Numbered from the stretch's first letter, positions 44,349-53,767 are shown. The stretch is 64,000 nt of DNA from Streptomyces endocoffeicus (GCF_016741935.1 NZ_JAERRG010000005.1:372001-436000); one strand, 5' to 3'. The notes: generated by a model from the letters alone, not told the origin. A program made the numbers and translations.

Positions 44349-47072
44349 GTGGCAACCGTTTACGAGCAGATTAAGAGCGCGGATGAAGTAATCTGCCGGA
44401 ATATCGCGTCGCTAACGGACCAGCGGGCACTGCTCTCACAGAACGTCCTCGCCCAGCTCCGCAATCTAGTTGAGGGCGTCTCGGTACGTCTTCATACTGG
44501 CCGGTCTGACACCGAGTTCAACTATGCAGCTGTGGAGCTCGGACTCATCTTTGTTAAGGGCAACGCAAAGCTCAACTTCCTCGGCAAGTTCCACAAGCTC
44601 ATCCAGATGAGTGCCTCCCATTACACGCTGGACGGGGACACCTCTGAGCGGTTGATGCTGAAGTACTACGAGTATCTTCATCGCATCCGCGGCCTGCTCA
44701 AGGACAGTTGTGGGATCGCATTGCTGGACAATCTCGAGGCATTCCCGGTCGACCTTGATCCATCGCTGCGGGAGTACCACGAAAAGATCGCCGCGAGGAT
44801 CGAGGCGGTCCGTCCGACACCAACACTGTCGGACGCTGGGGCGCGAGACCGGTACTACATCCACAGAACGCGCCCGTTCTTCGTAGGGGGTCGCATCTAC
44901 TACGAGGTCACCTTCTATCGAGCGGTCAATAAGGTGAGCAAGTTTGACCGCATCATCGCCTTTAGCGAGATCGACATGACGGACGAGTACGCAGCCATGC
45001 TTACGCTCCAGAGCGACTCGATCGAAGTGCTTGGCCAGAAGATGCCGATTACGATCATCCGCGAGTGGGAAGTTTCCATCCGGCCATGCGAGTTCAACAA
45101 CTTCGCTCGTCTTCTTGGTGTCGTCACCACCGCTCGGACCAACTCTTCGGAGTACCGCTACCTGATGCAGGGTCTCACAGTGACTTCGGGCAACCTGCTT
45201 GACTTGATTGATATGCCTGACGAAAAGTATGCGACGGTGAAAGCGGCAGGTACGGCTGGCTCCACCAAGCCGCAGATCTTCCCACTGCTGGATGAAGCAC
45301 GCCGCATTGTATGGTCAGCTAGTCAGGGGCACAACGTCATCCGTTATCTCATGCTGCGGATGCACAATCAGGTTCTGAAGTCGCAGTATTACTGGGAAGG
45401 CTGTGGCCTCCTCTCCGGGATGAAAATGCAGTATGGCTGCATCCCGTTCGATACTATGCCGCTCTGCACCTCGCTGCCGGGGCATAATCCGCGGTACTGG
45501 GATCTTGTTGAAAGCCTCGATGTGACCGGACGAGGCCATGAACTGCTCGCTCGACGTGTGAAGAACAACGTGGAGCATCACGGAATTCTCTACACGCGCG
45601 AGGCCGATCTCGCGGAACTCGGAGATGTTAACGAGCTGATTTCCGCCTACAACAGAAAGCTCTACTACAAGCATAAAGAGCGGCGACGGCTCGTACGGGA
45701 CAAGGGGCATGTCTTTATTTCTGGGTACGAGGACGATACGGTCGCCATCGTCGAGAAGCTCCAGGAGCGCGCGTCGTCCGGAATTGACGGCTACAGCCAA
45801 GCCGTTGAGCGCTGGCTCGATGAGAAACCTCGTGGCATCGACGACGAGGCCAAAAGGGATGCGCTCAAGCTGTTGTTTGGCCAGTCGCGTGTCGCGTTGA
45901 TCTACGGCGCAGCTGGCACTGGCAAGTCGACAATGGTGGATCACATTGCGAATTACTTCAACGACAAGGCGAAACTCTTTCTCGCGCACACCAACCCGGC
46001 GATCGACAACCTCAAGCGCAAAGTAACTGCGCAGAACTCGACCTTCCGGACGATCAGTAGCCAGATCCGCAGAAGCGCCGCAGATCAGGAGTACGACCTT
46101 CTAGTTATCGACGAGTGCAGCACGGTTAGCAACACTGACCTAATTAAAGTGCTGGAGGAGACATCCTTCAAGTTGCTCGTGCTCGTTGGCGACGTCTATC
46201 AGATCGAGTCGATCCAGTTCGGAAACTGGTTCGGCATCATCCGCTCCTTCATCCCGAACACCTCGGTGTTCGAGCTGACGACGCCCTTCAGGACTAAGAG
46301 TGAATCGCTCCTGGGATTCTGGGGCAAGGTCCGGAACATCGATGATGATATTGCCGAGGTAGTTGCTCGCAACGGATACTCGACTGTGCTCGATAAGACA
46401 CTGTTCGAAGCCCAACGCGACGACGAGATCATCCTATGTCTGAACTACGACGGTCTCTACGGCATCAACAACATCAACCGATTTCTCCAGAGCAGCAACC
46501 CCGGTGCAGCAACCACTTGGCGTGTTTCGACGTACAAAGTCGGCGATCCGGTCCTCTTTAACGAGACTGAGCGGTTCCGGCCGGTGATCTATAACAATCT
46601 GAAGGGTCGAATTGTCGGTATCGAGCGCTTCCCTGGCCGGATTCAGTTCGACGTCGAACTCGATCGAACGTTCAGCGAGTTCGACATCAATGGCGACGAA
46701 CTCGAATGGATGGGAGACGCGACTGTGCGATTCTCTGTCTACGAGTACGACATCAGCGATGAGGACAATGATTCGCTGAACACTTCCGTGCCGTTCCAGG
46801 TGGCCTATGCAGTTTCGATCCACAAGGCGCAGGGCCTCGAGTACGACTCCGTTAAGATCGTCATCACCGATGCTAACGAAGATGACATCACACACAGCAT
46901 CTTCTACACGGCCGTCACTCGGGCGCGTGAGCGCCTGCGGATCTTTTGGACGCCAGAGACGCAGCAGGCCGTTCTCAAGCGTCTCGACCGGATGAGCAAC
47001 CCGAAGGACGTTGCTCTACTGTCTAGCCGCCGCGGCCTTATTCCGGTCGCCGGGACTCGACGAGCCCCCTGA
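44349..47072 (+). CDS. RecD-like SF1 helicase/AAA ATPase
   Basis: 907 aa from GTG 44349 (GGGAGGG site). The N-terminal ~480 residues are unassigned. The motor domain has Walker A IYGAAGTGKSTMVDH (~519), a TNPAIDNLKRKV segment, Walker B LLVIDECSTVSN (~584), LVLVGDVYQIESIQF, FELTTPFRTKSESLLGF, and C-terminal RecD2/UvrD-like AYAVSIHKAQGLEYDSVKI and FYTAVTRARERLRIF. This is the RecD/PIF1-type helicase core. Codon use is clearly less GC-rich than in neighbours (many AAG/GAT/ATT codons), indicating separate acquisition. It converges with the EVE-SRA-Shedu gene 71 nt away. Defence or DNA repair role inferred from location. Confidence 0.85.
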   Translation: MATVYEQIKSADEVICRNIASLTDQRALLSQNVLAQLRNLVEGVSVRLHTGRSDTEFNYAAVELGLIFVKGNAKLNFLGKFHKLIQMSASHYTLDGDTSERLMLKYYEYLHRIRGLLKDSCGIALLDNLEAFPVDLDPSLREYHEKIAARIEAVRPTPTLSDAGARDRYYIHRTRPFFVGGRIYYEVTFYRAVNKVSKFDRIIAFSEIDMTDEYAAMLTLQSDSIEVLGQKMPITIIREWEVSIRPCEFNNFARLLGVVTTARTNSSEYRYLMQGLTVTSGNLLDLIDMPDEKYATVKAAGTAGSTKPQIFPLLDEARRIVWSASQGHNVIRYLMLRMHNQVLKSQYYWEGCGLLSGMKMQYGCIPFDTMPLCTSLPGHNPRYWDLVESLDVTGRGHELLARRVKNNVEHHGILYTREADLAELGDVNELISAYNRKLYYKHKERRRLVRDKGHVFISGYEDDTVAIVEKLQERASSGIDGYSQAVERWLDEKPRGIDDEAKRDALKLLFGQSRVALIYGAAGTGKSTMVDHIANYFNDKAKLFLAHTNPAIDNLKRKVTAQNSTFRTISSQIRRSAADQEYDLLVIDECSTVSNTDLIKVLEETSFKLLVLVGDVYQIESIQFGNWFGIIRSFIPNTSVFELTTPFRTKSESLLGFWGKVRNIDDDIAEVVARNGYSTVLDKTLFEAQRDDEIILCLNYDGLYGINNINRFLQSSNPGAATTWRVSTYKVGDPVLFNETERFRPVIYNNLKGRIVGIERFPGRIQFDVELDRTFSEFDINGDELEWMGDATVRFSVYEYDISDEDNDSLNTSVPFQVAYAVSIHKAQGLEYDSVKIVITDANEDDITHSIFYTAVTRARERLRIFWTPETQQAVLKRLDRMSNPKDVALLSSRRGLIPVAGTRRAP

Positions 47073-47143
47073 TCCCTCGGCGAGACGGATCGGCGGCTCG
47101 CGCTCAAGAGTCCAGGCTCTTGCGACACACCCGCAGCCCCCTA

Positions 47144-48811
47144 TCAGTCTGAGGCCGTCAGATTGATTGTCCGCTGCGCGTTCTCGATTAGGCGGCCGTA
47201 TGTAGTGACGCTCAAACGCGTCAGGTGCGAGTTGAAGGTACGAATGGTTTCGTCGATCTCTTGGGGCGATGCGTCTGTGGTCACGAATCCGCTGTGCCCC
47301 ATCACGATCGTCATCGACGCGCGTCGGCAATCGATACCCAAGTCCACTAGGATCTGGGGCCGCTTCTCGTCCAGCTCGCGTAGGTAGTTCATTGCCTGCC
47401 CGACCGCTTTGTTGACCTCTGTGCCAACGATCAGGTGGTTCCGCTGGCCGGTGACCAGCCGCTTGATGTTGGCCTTCTTGAGTTCGACGCCGTGCAGAGT
47501 GCCGTCTGGCCGGAGTAGAGCCAGGTCGAGCTGGTCTCGCAGGGTGATGTTGCGGCGGACCGTGCCTGGCAGGAACTCGCCTCCGAAGATCCAGGTCATC
47601 CGCTCGATGAGTCTCTGCAGGTCGCCTTCGCTGCTTTCGGGGTTCTCGACTGCGGCGCGCAGCTCATCCAGATCAGCCTGCCGTCTAGCGCGTTGGACCA
47701 GAGTCGCGAGCAGCTGGGCCTCGTCGAGTTCAACGAGGGACGTGGCGGTTGCTGGCTCGCTTTCCAGAACGGTAAGCAGCTTTCGGATGGCGGTCGCAGC
47801 TGGCAGGTCACCGGCAGGTTGCAGCCGAAGGCTGATGCGAGAGGCGTTCCGGAACGGGTCTACTTCGCCCGTTGGCATCGAGACGCCGTTCAGCTGGCGA
47901 AGCCGGAAGAGCGGTGCTCGAGTGTCCACTATGTGCGACCGACGATCGTAAGAGGACCGGATATCCCGTTTGCCGGTATCCACCCAGCACTCCACCGGTG
48001 ATTCGGGTTCAATCGCGAACTCCCCGAGGTAGAGGCTCTCGCTGCGGTGCGCGACGAAGACCCGCAGTGGTACCCCGCGCCTCAAGTGCGCGAGCGCGGC
48101 CAGGTTGTCGTCCGATATGGTGTCTGTCCACTGCGACTGTCCGGAAGCAAGCAGCACAGGGCCATCCCACCGAGGAGCAAGTTCGCCCGTGGCGGAGCGA
48201 TCGAGGAAGAGGAATGCGTTGGGAGTCCTTCCACTGGCACCGACAGTGAGTCGTGGGCTGCCTCCGTAGACATCGTGCAGCTCGCTCCGTTTGACGACTG
48301 CCCCGGGCGGAATGCTCCACGCTGTGGGCATGTCATCCGGTGCCGGTACCTCCTCCACGAGTTGAATCAAGTCTCTCCATCGCTTGGCGGCCAGATTGAG
48401 CGATACCAGCTGGCGCCCTTTAGTGGCCGACCGTGCCCGCTTCACGACGTGATCAAGGCCCGAAACCCGGAGTACCTCGGCCGAGACAGGAGCCGCGAAC
48501 GAGAGCTTGCCGAAGGACATACGCACTCTCACAGGAGGGGGAGTCGATCCCTCGTCGCCCCTCTCTACGAGCCGCGCGAGCGACCAATCAAGCGTGTCGG
48601 ACTCCACCGGGGTCGTGCTGGCTATGTCCCCCAGCGCCACTACGCCGCCGCCTCGGCCCCTCCGCCATAGTAGGACTGCGTCGCCTTCCTCAACCCCGAG
48701 ACGGGTGACGGTTGAAAGCGACGAATCCCAGCCCCCGGCCGACTGGGAAGATCCGCGAGTCATCTCGTACGCGGACGTCTTGTTCTCGGCGGCTAACAGC
48801 CAGTACTTCAC
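47144..48811 (-). CDS. EVE-SRA-Shedu (DUF4263) fusion nuclease
   Basis: 555 aa from GTG 48811 with a strong GGAGGAG site. Residues 1-~150 form an EVE domain (KYWLLAAENKTSAYEM..., LLWRRGRGGGVVALGDI), a modified-base reader. Residues ~173-266 match the SRA-like domain of ScoMcrA/YDG-type restriction enzymes (KRSELHDVYGG, TPNAFLFLDRS, GQSQW, LRVFVAHRSESLYLGEF). Residues ~395-500 are a Shedu/DUF4263 PD-(D/E)XK nuclease: DLQRLIERMTWIFGGEF, QLDLALLRPDG (Asp429) and GVELKKA (Glu443, Lys445). Two readers joined to a Shedu nuclease suggest a modification-dependent anti-phage enzyme. It is complete and lacks partner genes. Confidence 0.88.
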   Translation of the reverse strand: MKYWLLAAENKTSAYEMTRGSSQSAGGWDSSLSTVTRLGVEEGDAVLLWRRGRGGGVVALGDIASTTPVESDTLDWSLARLVERGDEGSTPPPVRVRMSFGKLSFAAPVSAEVLRVSGLDHVVKRARSATKGRQLVSLNLAAKRWRDLIQLVEEVPAPDDMPTAWSIPPGAVVKRSELHDVYGGSPRLTVGASGRTPNAFLFLDRSATGELAPRWDGPVLLASGQSQWTDTISDDNLAALAHLRRGVPLRVFVAHRSESLYLGEFAIEPESPVECWVDTGKRDIRSSYDRRSHIVDTRAPLFRLRQLNGVSMPTGEVDPFRNASRISLRLQPAGDLPAATAIRKLLTVLESEPATATSLVELDEAQLLATLVQRARRQADLDELRAAVENPESSEGDLQRLIERMTWIFGGEFLPGTVRRNITLRDQLDLALLRPDGTLHGVELKKANIKRLVTGQRNHLIVGTEVNKAVGQAMNYLRELDEKRPQILVDLGIDCRRASMTIVMGHSGFVTTDASPQEIDETIRTFNSHLTRLSVTTYGRLIENAQRTINLTASD

Positions 48812-49189
48812 GTCTCTCCTCCCACGCCTGGAATACCACGAACGTACAGCGGCTCATTCGCTTGTAGAGGGAGATCGACACCGACTGTCGTCGTGGGCTG
48901 TCCACTTTGAGCAGCTGCGCCGGCCCCATCGGCATGGAGCACCCTCCTGCTCCCACCGCAAGCCACAGGTGTTGCTGGAACTCATCAACACCGTTCCCCG
49001 CGAACTCGCGGTGTTGTCCGCGCTCAACGACAACCGTTGCTGGAACTCCCCTACATACTCAGCCGTCCCGACCGGCAGGGCCGACTGAGCGCCTCCGCGG
49101 CGCTGGGCTGCCCGCCGTATATCTCGGACCGTGCACCACACAATGCGTGGCCGGCCGTACCCCTCTCAACGGATTCGCCGCAGGCTGCT
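48812..49189. other. Spacer between defence genes and metabolic cluster
   Basis: 378 nt. It contains the promoter and ribosome site of the Shedu fusion at its left end. Short open frames on both strands show no codon bias or family match. No hairpin terminator stands out. Confidence 0.6.
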
Positions 49190-50233
49190 TCAGACAAACG
49201 CAAGCGCACGGAAGGTGTTGCGGACGTCGGTCAGGGGCTGGCGGTCGCGGGTGTAGTAGAGCTTGTTGGTCAGAAGTACGGCCCAGCGCCCCTGGTGGGG
49301 TGAGACCCACATGCCGGTGCCGGTGAAGCCGTAGTGGACCCAGATGTCCTCAGCGGGGTGCGTGCCAGGGGCGGGGTGCCAGAACAGGCCGCGTACAGGT
49401 TCTAGGGCGCCGGTCTGGACGGTCAGTGACTGCCTGGTCCAGTCGGGGCCGAATCCGGCTTGCCCGTGGCTGGTTGAGGTGTCCAGCATGTAGCGCAGGA
49501 AGACAGCGAGGTCGTCGAGGACGGTGAAGGCGCCGGCGATCCCGCACACTCCGCCCAGGAGGCGGGCGGAGAAGTCGTGGGCGACGCCCTTGAGGTGGGT
49601 GTCGGTGTCCTGGTCGAGTTCGGTCGGTGCGCACCGCGCGGTGATCTCGGCGGGTAGGGGTCCGAAGCGGGTGGAGTGCATGCCCAGCGGCTGCCAGGTC
49701 CGTTCCGTGGCGAGCTCGTCGAGGCGTCGTCCGGAGAGGTATTCGGCGAGGTATCCGAGGATGAGGGCGGCTCGGTCGGTGTACTCGACGGCCTCGCCGG
49801 GCGGACGGTACAGGGCCTCTTGGAGGACTCCGTCGCGGATGTCCTGGGGGTCGGTGCCGTAGAGGTTCTTGAGCTGGGCGCGGAGCGGTGCGCCGGCCGT
49901 GTGGGTCAGCAGGTGGCGGGCGGTCACGGCGCCGAGTGGGTGGCCGTCGACTTCGGACCAGAAGCCACCGAGCGGGGTGTCGAGGTCGAGCTTGCCTTCC
50001 TCCCACAGGGCTCCGATGGAGGACCACACGGCGAGGATCTTGGTGAGGCTGGCGGCGTCGAAGACGGTGTCGGGCTGCATCGGCACGTTCGGCTCGTTGG
50101 GGTCTAGGACCCCGGTGGCGCCGTGGGCGCGGGTGCCGGTGGCGTCACCGACTGCCCATACGGCGCCTGGGTAGACCTTGTCGCGGACGCCTTCGTTCAG
50201 GAGGGCTTCGATGCGGTCGGTGCTGTACGTCAT
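49190..50233 (-). CDS. Serine hydrolase, beta-lactamase/DD-peptidase family
   Basis: 347 aa from ATG 50233. Class C beta-lactamase-like fold: SxxK is AASLTKI (Ser about residue 63), the second motif is YTD in VEYTDRAALILGYL, and the third is HYGFTGTGMWV replacing KTG. LLTHTAGAP is typical of the family. No signal peptide is present, so it should be cytoplasmic, acting on esters or amides rather than on wall peptides. Last gene of the minus-strand metabolic operon, 111 nt after the glycosyltransferase. Confidence 0.88.
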   Translation of the reverse strand: MTYSTDRIEALLNEGVRDKVYPGAVWAVGDATGTRAHGATGVLDPNEPNVPMQPDTVFDAASLTKILAVWSSIGALWEEGKLDLDTPLGGFWSEVDGHPLGAVTARHLLTHTAGAPLRAQLKNLYGTDPQDIRDGVLQEALYRPPGEAVEYTDRAALILGYLAEYLSGRRLDELATERTWQPLGMHSTRFGPLPAEITARCAPTELDQDTDTHLKGVAHDFSARLLGGVCGIAGAFTVLDDLAVFLRYMLDTSTSHGQAGFGPDWTRQSLTVQTGALEPVRGLFWHPAPGTHPAEDIWVHYGFTGTGMWVSPHQGRWAVLLTNKLYYTRDRQPLTDVRNTFRALAFV

Positions 50234-50344
50234 GGTCTCCCTGTTCGCCGTGGCCAACCCGCCGGATCAGCGTAGTGACGCGGGCGGCACCATTTGGGCA
50301 ATGGCGTGTCGGACGTCGGCTGCGGGGTCAGATCGGTGTGCGTC

Positions 50345-51466
50345 TCAGGCGAGCTGGCAGCCAAGGTCGGCCAGGGCCTGGGCGGTAGTGGTGAGGGGGT
50401 AGCGGGCGGTGTTCGCGTAGCCCGCCTGTCGCAGGGCGGGCAGCAGGCCGGGGGAAGTCCGTAGGCGGTCGAGGCCGCGGGCGAGTGCGGCGGAATGGGT
50501 GAAGTCGGTGGCCAGTCCGGACGCGGCGACGACTTCGTTGAGGCCGGGCACGGGTTGGTACAGGACAGGCAGACCACATGCTTGGGCCTCCAGCGCGACC
50601 AGGCCCATGGCTTCCAGGGTGGTGGACGGCATGACCAGGACGTCGTGCTCGGCGAAGGCTTTCCACAGCTGTGGACGGCGGAGCCAGCCGAGGTACCGGG
50701 CCCGCACTCCGGTCCGCTGGAGGAGCGAGGCCAAGGCGTGGAACTGGGCTCTGGGGGCGGCGATGCTCAGCTCGACTCCTGGAATGGGCGCCAGGCCCGT
50801 GATCAGGTGCTCTGCGCCCTTCTCGGCGGTCAGCCTGCCTGCGTACAGCAGCCGTAGGTGGCTGGTGGAGGTGCGGGCGGGCCGAGCCGGCGGATCGGTG
50901 AGCAGATGGTCGGGGATGCCCCACGGAATGCGGACGACCTTGCGGCCGTCGATCTGCGGGGCGAGCTTGAGAAGGTGGTCGGCCATCGCGCCGGTGGGGA
51001 CCACGATGGCGTCGGCGGCCCTCGCTGTCTCGCGCAGGACTTGGAGCTGGTCGCGGTGGGCCTCGGCGAAGATCAGGTCGGTGCCGTGGACCAAGGCGAT
51101 CCTGGGGTGGGCCGGCAGAGCCCGGAGCAGGGCGGGTGTGGCGCCGAAGGTGAGGTGCTGCAGGTGCAGTACCCCGATCTGGGCTGGATCGATCGCGGTC
51201 ACCAGCGCCCGGCGCAGGGCTGCGACGTATCGGCTGAAGGCGGCGCCCTCCAGGCACTTGCCGGCGACCGTCAGCAGGTCGAGCCCGGCGGGCAGGTGGG
51301 GTTTGGGGCGGGTGGGGGCCAGCATGAAGGCCCGTGCGGGGATGAGGGGCTTGTCGCCGGTGTACAGGTCGAGGAAGAGTTCGACACTGCCGCCGGGGCT
51401 TCCGGCTGGGAGGTCGAGGAAGGTGGCGGCCAGCGGCCCCGCGGCCGGGCGGACGAGGGGGCTCAC
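50345..51466 (-). CDS. GT-B glycosyltransferase (GT4-like)
   Basis: 373 aa from GTG 51466, overlapping the deaminase-like gene (GTGA). Typical Rossmann pair: TFLDLPAGSPGGSVELFL near the N-terminus, VHGTDLIFAEA, IPWGIPDHLL, LRLLYAGRLTAEKGAEHLI, and the EAMGLVALEAQACGLPVL nucleotide-sugar site with the EX7E pattern. No membrane helices. Transfers a sugar from NDP-sugar to an unknown acceptor. Overlap with the deaminase-like genes means shared translation. Confidence 0.92.
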   Translation of the reverse strand: MSPLVRPAAGPLAATFLDLPAGSPGGSVELFLDLYTGDKPLIPARAFMLAPTRPKPHLPAGLDLLTVAGKCLEGAAFSRYVAALRRALVTAIDPAQIGVLHLQHLTFGATPALLRALPAHPRIALVHGTDLIFAEAHRDQLQVLRETARAADAIVVPTGAMADHLLKLAPQIDGRKVVRIPWGIPDHLLTDPPARPARTSTSHLRLLYAGRLTAEKGAEHLITGLAPIPGVELSIAAPRAQFHALASLLQRTGVRARYLGWLRRPQLWKAFAEHDVLVMPSTTLEAMGLVALEAQACGLPVLYQPVPGLNEVVAASGLATDFTHSAALARGLDRLRTSPGLLPALRQAGYANTARYPLTTTAQALADLGCQLA

Positions 51467-51999
51467 AGCGCTCCTTGGGGGATCTCTTCGTACAGGCGGG
51501 AGATGTCGATGCCGTGCGTGGCGGCGTACTTGGCGCGCTGTTGCTGGTAGCTGGCCGGGGTGCCGAGGGTGGTGAGGAAGACGAGCTTGCCGAAGGTCAT
51601 TCCCGGATAGACGCGGGCGGGCTTGGCAGCGCGGATCTCCAAGGTCCAGCGGATCGCGTGGCCCTGGTGGCCGAGTGGAGCGGAGACGTGGACCCAGATG
51701 CCGAGGGCGCCGATGGTGCGGTTGCCGTTGAGGAGTTGGGCGTAGGTCTCGGAACCAGTCTTCTCCAGCGTGACGCCGAGGTAGAGCACGCCGGGCTGCA
51801 GGACCAATCCTGAAGCGGGGATGACCAGTTCCGTGAACGTGGTGGGGGCGGCAGCGTCCAGGTCGCCGTCGCAGATGCGGATCGTGTCGCCCAGCCGCCA
51901 GTCGTAGGCATTGGGGGACAGACGTGCCGGGTCGTAGGGCGCGATGGCGATCTCGCCTGCGCTGACGGCGGCGGCAATGGCGGAGCCGGTGAGGATCAC
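51463..51999 (-). CDS. dCTP-deaminase/dUTPase-like protein A
   Basis: 178 aa from GTG 51999, with GTGA overlaps on both sides. Trimeric dUTPase-fold family: SPNAYDWRLGD, LVLQPGVLYLGVTLE, WTLEIRAAKPARVYPGM. Compared with E. coli Dcd, the catalytic Glu is kept (Glu121, in TLE), but the Ser and Arg of the RSSLAR motif are Arg94 and Ala98 (NRTIGA). The Asp equivalent to Asp128 is His111. It is therefore probably not a complete deaminase alone. Its twin B has the opposite losses, which suggests the two form a mixed trimer. Confidence 0.88.
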   Translation of the reverse strand: MILTGSAIAAAVSAGEIAIAPYDPARLSPNAYDWRLGDTIRICDGDLDAAAPTTFTELVIPASGLVLQPGVLYLGVTLEKTGSETYAQLLNGNRTIGALGIWVHVSAPLGHQGHAIRWTLEIRAAKPARVYPGMTFGKLVFLTTLGTPASYQQQRAKYAATHGIDISRLYEEIPQGAL

Positions 52000-52535
52000 G
52001 AGGCGACCGCCTGCACGTGTGCCGCATCCCGCCAGTAGCGGGAAGGCTGGGGGCCGGCGGCGCCCTGGTACTTGCCTCGGTACAGGTCGACGTCCCCGGT
52101 GGAGACGAAGAACATGATCTGCCCGATCTTCATGCCCGCATACACCCGCAGAGGGCGGATGGGGGACAGCATCAAAGTCCACTGGCCGTGGAAGCCGATG
52201 TCACCGATAGGGGCGGTGATCTCGACGAATAACCCCAGCCGTCCGACCGAGGAGCGGCCGAAGAGCAGTGGGATGAAGAGGTCCGAGCCGACCTCCTCGA
52301 CGGTGTGGCCGAGGTACAGCTCGCCGGGCTGGAGGACATATCCGTCCGTGTCGATTCGGATCGTGTGTGTGGGGTTGGCGTGGTGGGCGTCGATGACCTT
52401 GGTGGCGTACGTCAGCAGGGTGGCGCCCAGGCGGACGTTGTAGCTGTTGGGGTTCGTCTGCTTAGGGTCGAACGGGGTGATGCGAAGGCGTCCGTCGGCA
52501 ACGGCCGTGTTGATCTCGGGACCGGTGAGGATCAT
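51996..52535 (-). CDS. dCTP-deaminase/dUTPase-like protein B
   Basis: 179 aa, ATGA overlap with the phosphoesterase gene and GTGA with twin A. Same fold: NPNSYNVRLG, YVLQPGELYLGHTVEE, GRSSVGRLGLFVEIT, KYQGAAGPQPSRYW. The Ser/Arg pair (Ser95, Arg99) and Asp112 match Dcd, and the C-terminal KYQG-PSR segment is kept. The catalytic Glu of TLEL is Met122 (TLM). So B keeps the substrate-binding residues and lacks the deaminating acid, the mirror of A. Confidence 0.9.
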   Translation of the reverse strand: MILTGPEINTAVADGRLRITPFDPKQTNPNSYNVRLGATLLTYATKVIDAHHANPTHTIRIDTDGYVLQPGELYLGHTVEEVGSDLFIPLLFGRSSVGRLGLFVEITAPIGDIGFHGQWTLMLSPIRPLRVYAGMKIGQIMFFVSTGDVDLYRGKYQGAAGPQPSRYWRDAAHVQAVAS

Positions 52536-53767
52536 TGAGCGCCCCCTTGAAGAGCGTCGGCAGAGTCGGCGAACGGGGCCGCCAGGACGCTGCGCACCGC
52601 CTGGCCCAGACGCAGTCCGGCTTGATGAGAGCGGCCGCCGAGATAGGTGTCGGCGATGTAGTCGGTGGTCAGCACCATGCGCGCTGTGGGCGGAAGGGGC
52701 GTGGGCGCGACTGCCAAGGGGCCGACGTGTTCGACGAGATGAGCGAGCAGCTTGGCGTGGTCCTCGGACTGATCGTCGGGGAAGAATGCGTGGACGAGCT
52801 GGTTGCCGAAGGGCTCGATGGCGAGCAGGTCGCCTAGGGTGAGGACATCGCCGAGCGGTACGGGGCGCAGAGCGGTCTCGTTGAGGATGACTGCGTCCGC
52901 TCCGAGGCCGGTGTGCAGGCGGGTGGCGATCTCGTCCAAGAGGAGGCGCCGGTCCAACAGGGTATTGAGATATGGCTCGTTCACGATGCCGAGCTGGCTC
53001 TCCAGGGTGTTGCCGACGAGGGCGATCTTCTCCTGCAGTAGGGCGAGGTCCTCGGGGATCAGGGACGTGTCAGGGAAGGCGCCTACGCGGGCGGCCCAGC
53101 CGGCCCCGACCGGCTCGGCGGTGGCGTACCCGACGCCGAGTTCGTGGCCCTTGACGACGAGGGTGTCGCCGACGGGCACGGGGCCGTAGCTGTCGCCGTG
53201 GCAGTGCCCGGCGAAGATGACGTCCGCGAACGGGCAGGCGGCGGCCAGCTTCAGGTCCTCGTCGAAGCCCGAGTGGGACAGCACCATCCAGGCGTCGGCA
53301 CGGTGATGGTGCTCCAGCATCACCTCGCGCAGGGCCTGGGCCGGGTCGGTGACGTGGTGGCCCGTGCGCTGGTTGGCAGGGATCGAGTTGAAGGCTTGCA
53401 GGCCGATTACCGCGGTGACGGCAACTCGCCGGCCACCGATGTGCTCGATGCGCACGCGGTCGAAGAGCGGCCTGCCGCTGCCGTCGGCTGCGTTCGCGCA
53501 CACGGTCATCGCGTGCAGCTGCGGTTCGAAGTAGTGCGGCCAGCCGTGGTTTCCAGGGACGAGCAGGTCGTACAGGCCGGTGAGAACCTCGCGCTCGATC
53601 TGCCCCTGGCCGAAGCGGTAGAAGCCGGTGCCTTCGAAGAAGTCGCCGCAGTCCACGACCAGGCTCTCGGCCCTGGCCGCGTGGAGGTAGGCGAGCATCG
53701 GAGTGGCCTGGGCGAAGGAAGAGTGGACGTCGGTCGTGGCGGTGATCCGCTGAAGCTGCCGGGTCAT
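52532..53767 (-). CDS. Metallophosphoesterase, 5'-nucleotidase-like
   Basis: 411 aa from ATG 53767, ATGA overlap with the MurA-like gene. Calcineurin-type motifs in order: ATTDVHSSF, VVDCGDFFEG, LLVPGNHGWPH, VLSHSGFDED and IFAGHCHGDSYG. The C-terminal ~150 residues (GADAVILNETALRPVPLGDVLTLGDLLAIEPFGN) match the 5'-nucleotidase C-terminal domain that binds the nucleoside. No signal peptide, unlike secreted UshA types, so an intracellular nucleotide or sugar-phosphate phosphatase is expected. Confidence 0.9.
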   Translation of the reverse strand: MTRQLQRITATTDVHSSFAQATPMLAYLHAARAESLVVDCGDFFEGTGFYRFGQGQIEREVLTGLYDLLVPGNHGWPHYFEPQLHAMTVCANAADGSGRPLFDRVRIEHIGGRRVAVTAVIGLQAFNSIPANQRTGHHVTDPAQALREVMLEHHHRADAWMVLSHSGFDEDLKLAAACPFADVIFAGHCHGDSYGPVPVGDTLVVKGHELGVGYATAEPVGAGWAARVGAFPDTSLIPEDLALLQEKIALVGNTLESQLGIVNEPYLNTLLDRRLLLDEIATRLHTGLGADAVILNETALRPVPLGDVLTLGDLLAIEPFGNQLVHAFFPDDQSEDHAKLLAHLVEHVGPLAVAPTPLPPTARMVLTTDYIADTYLGGRSHQAGLRLGQAVRSVLAAPFADSADALQGGAQ

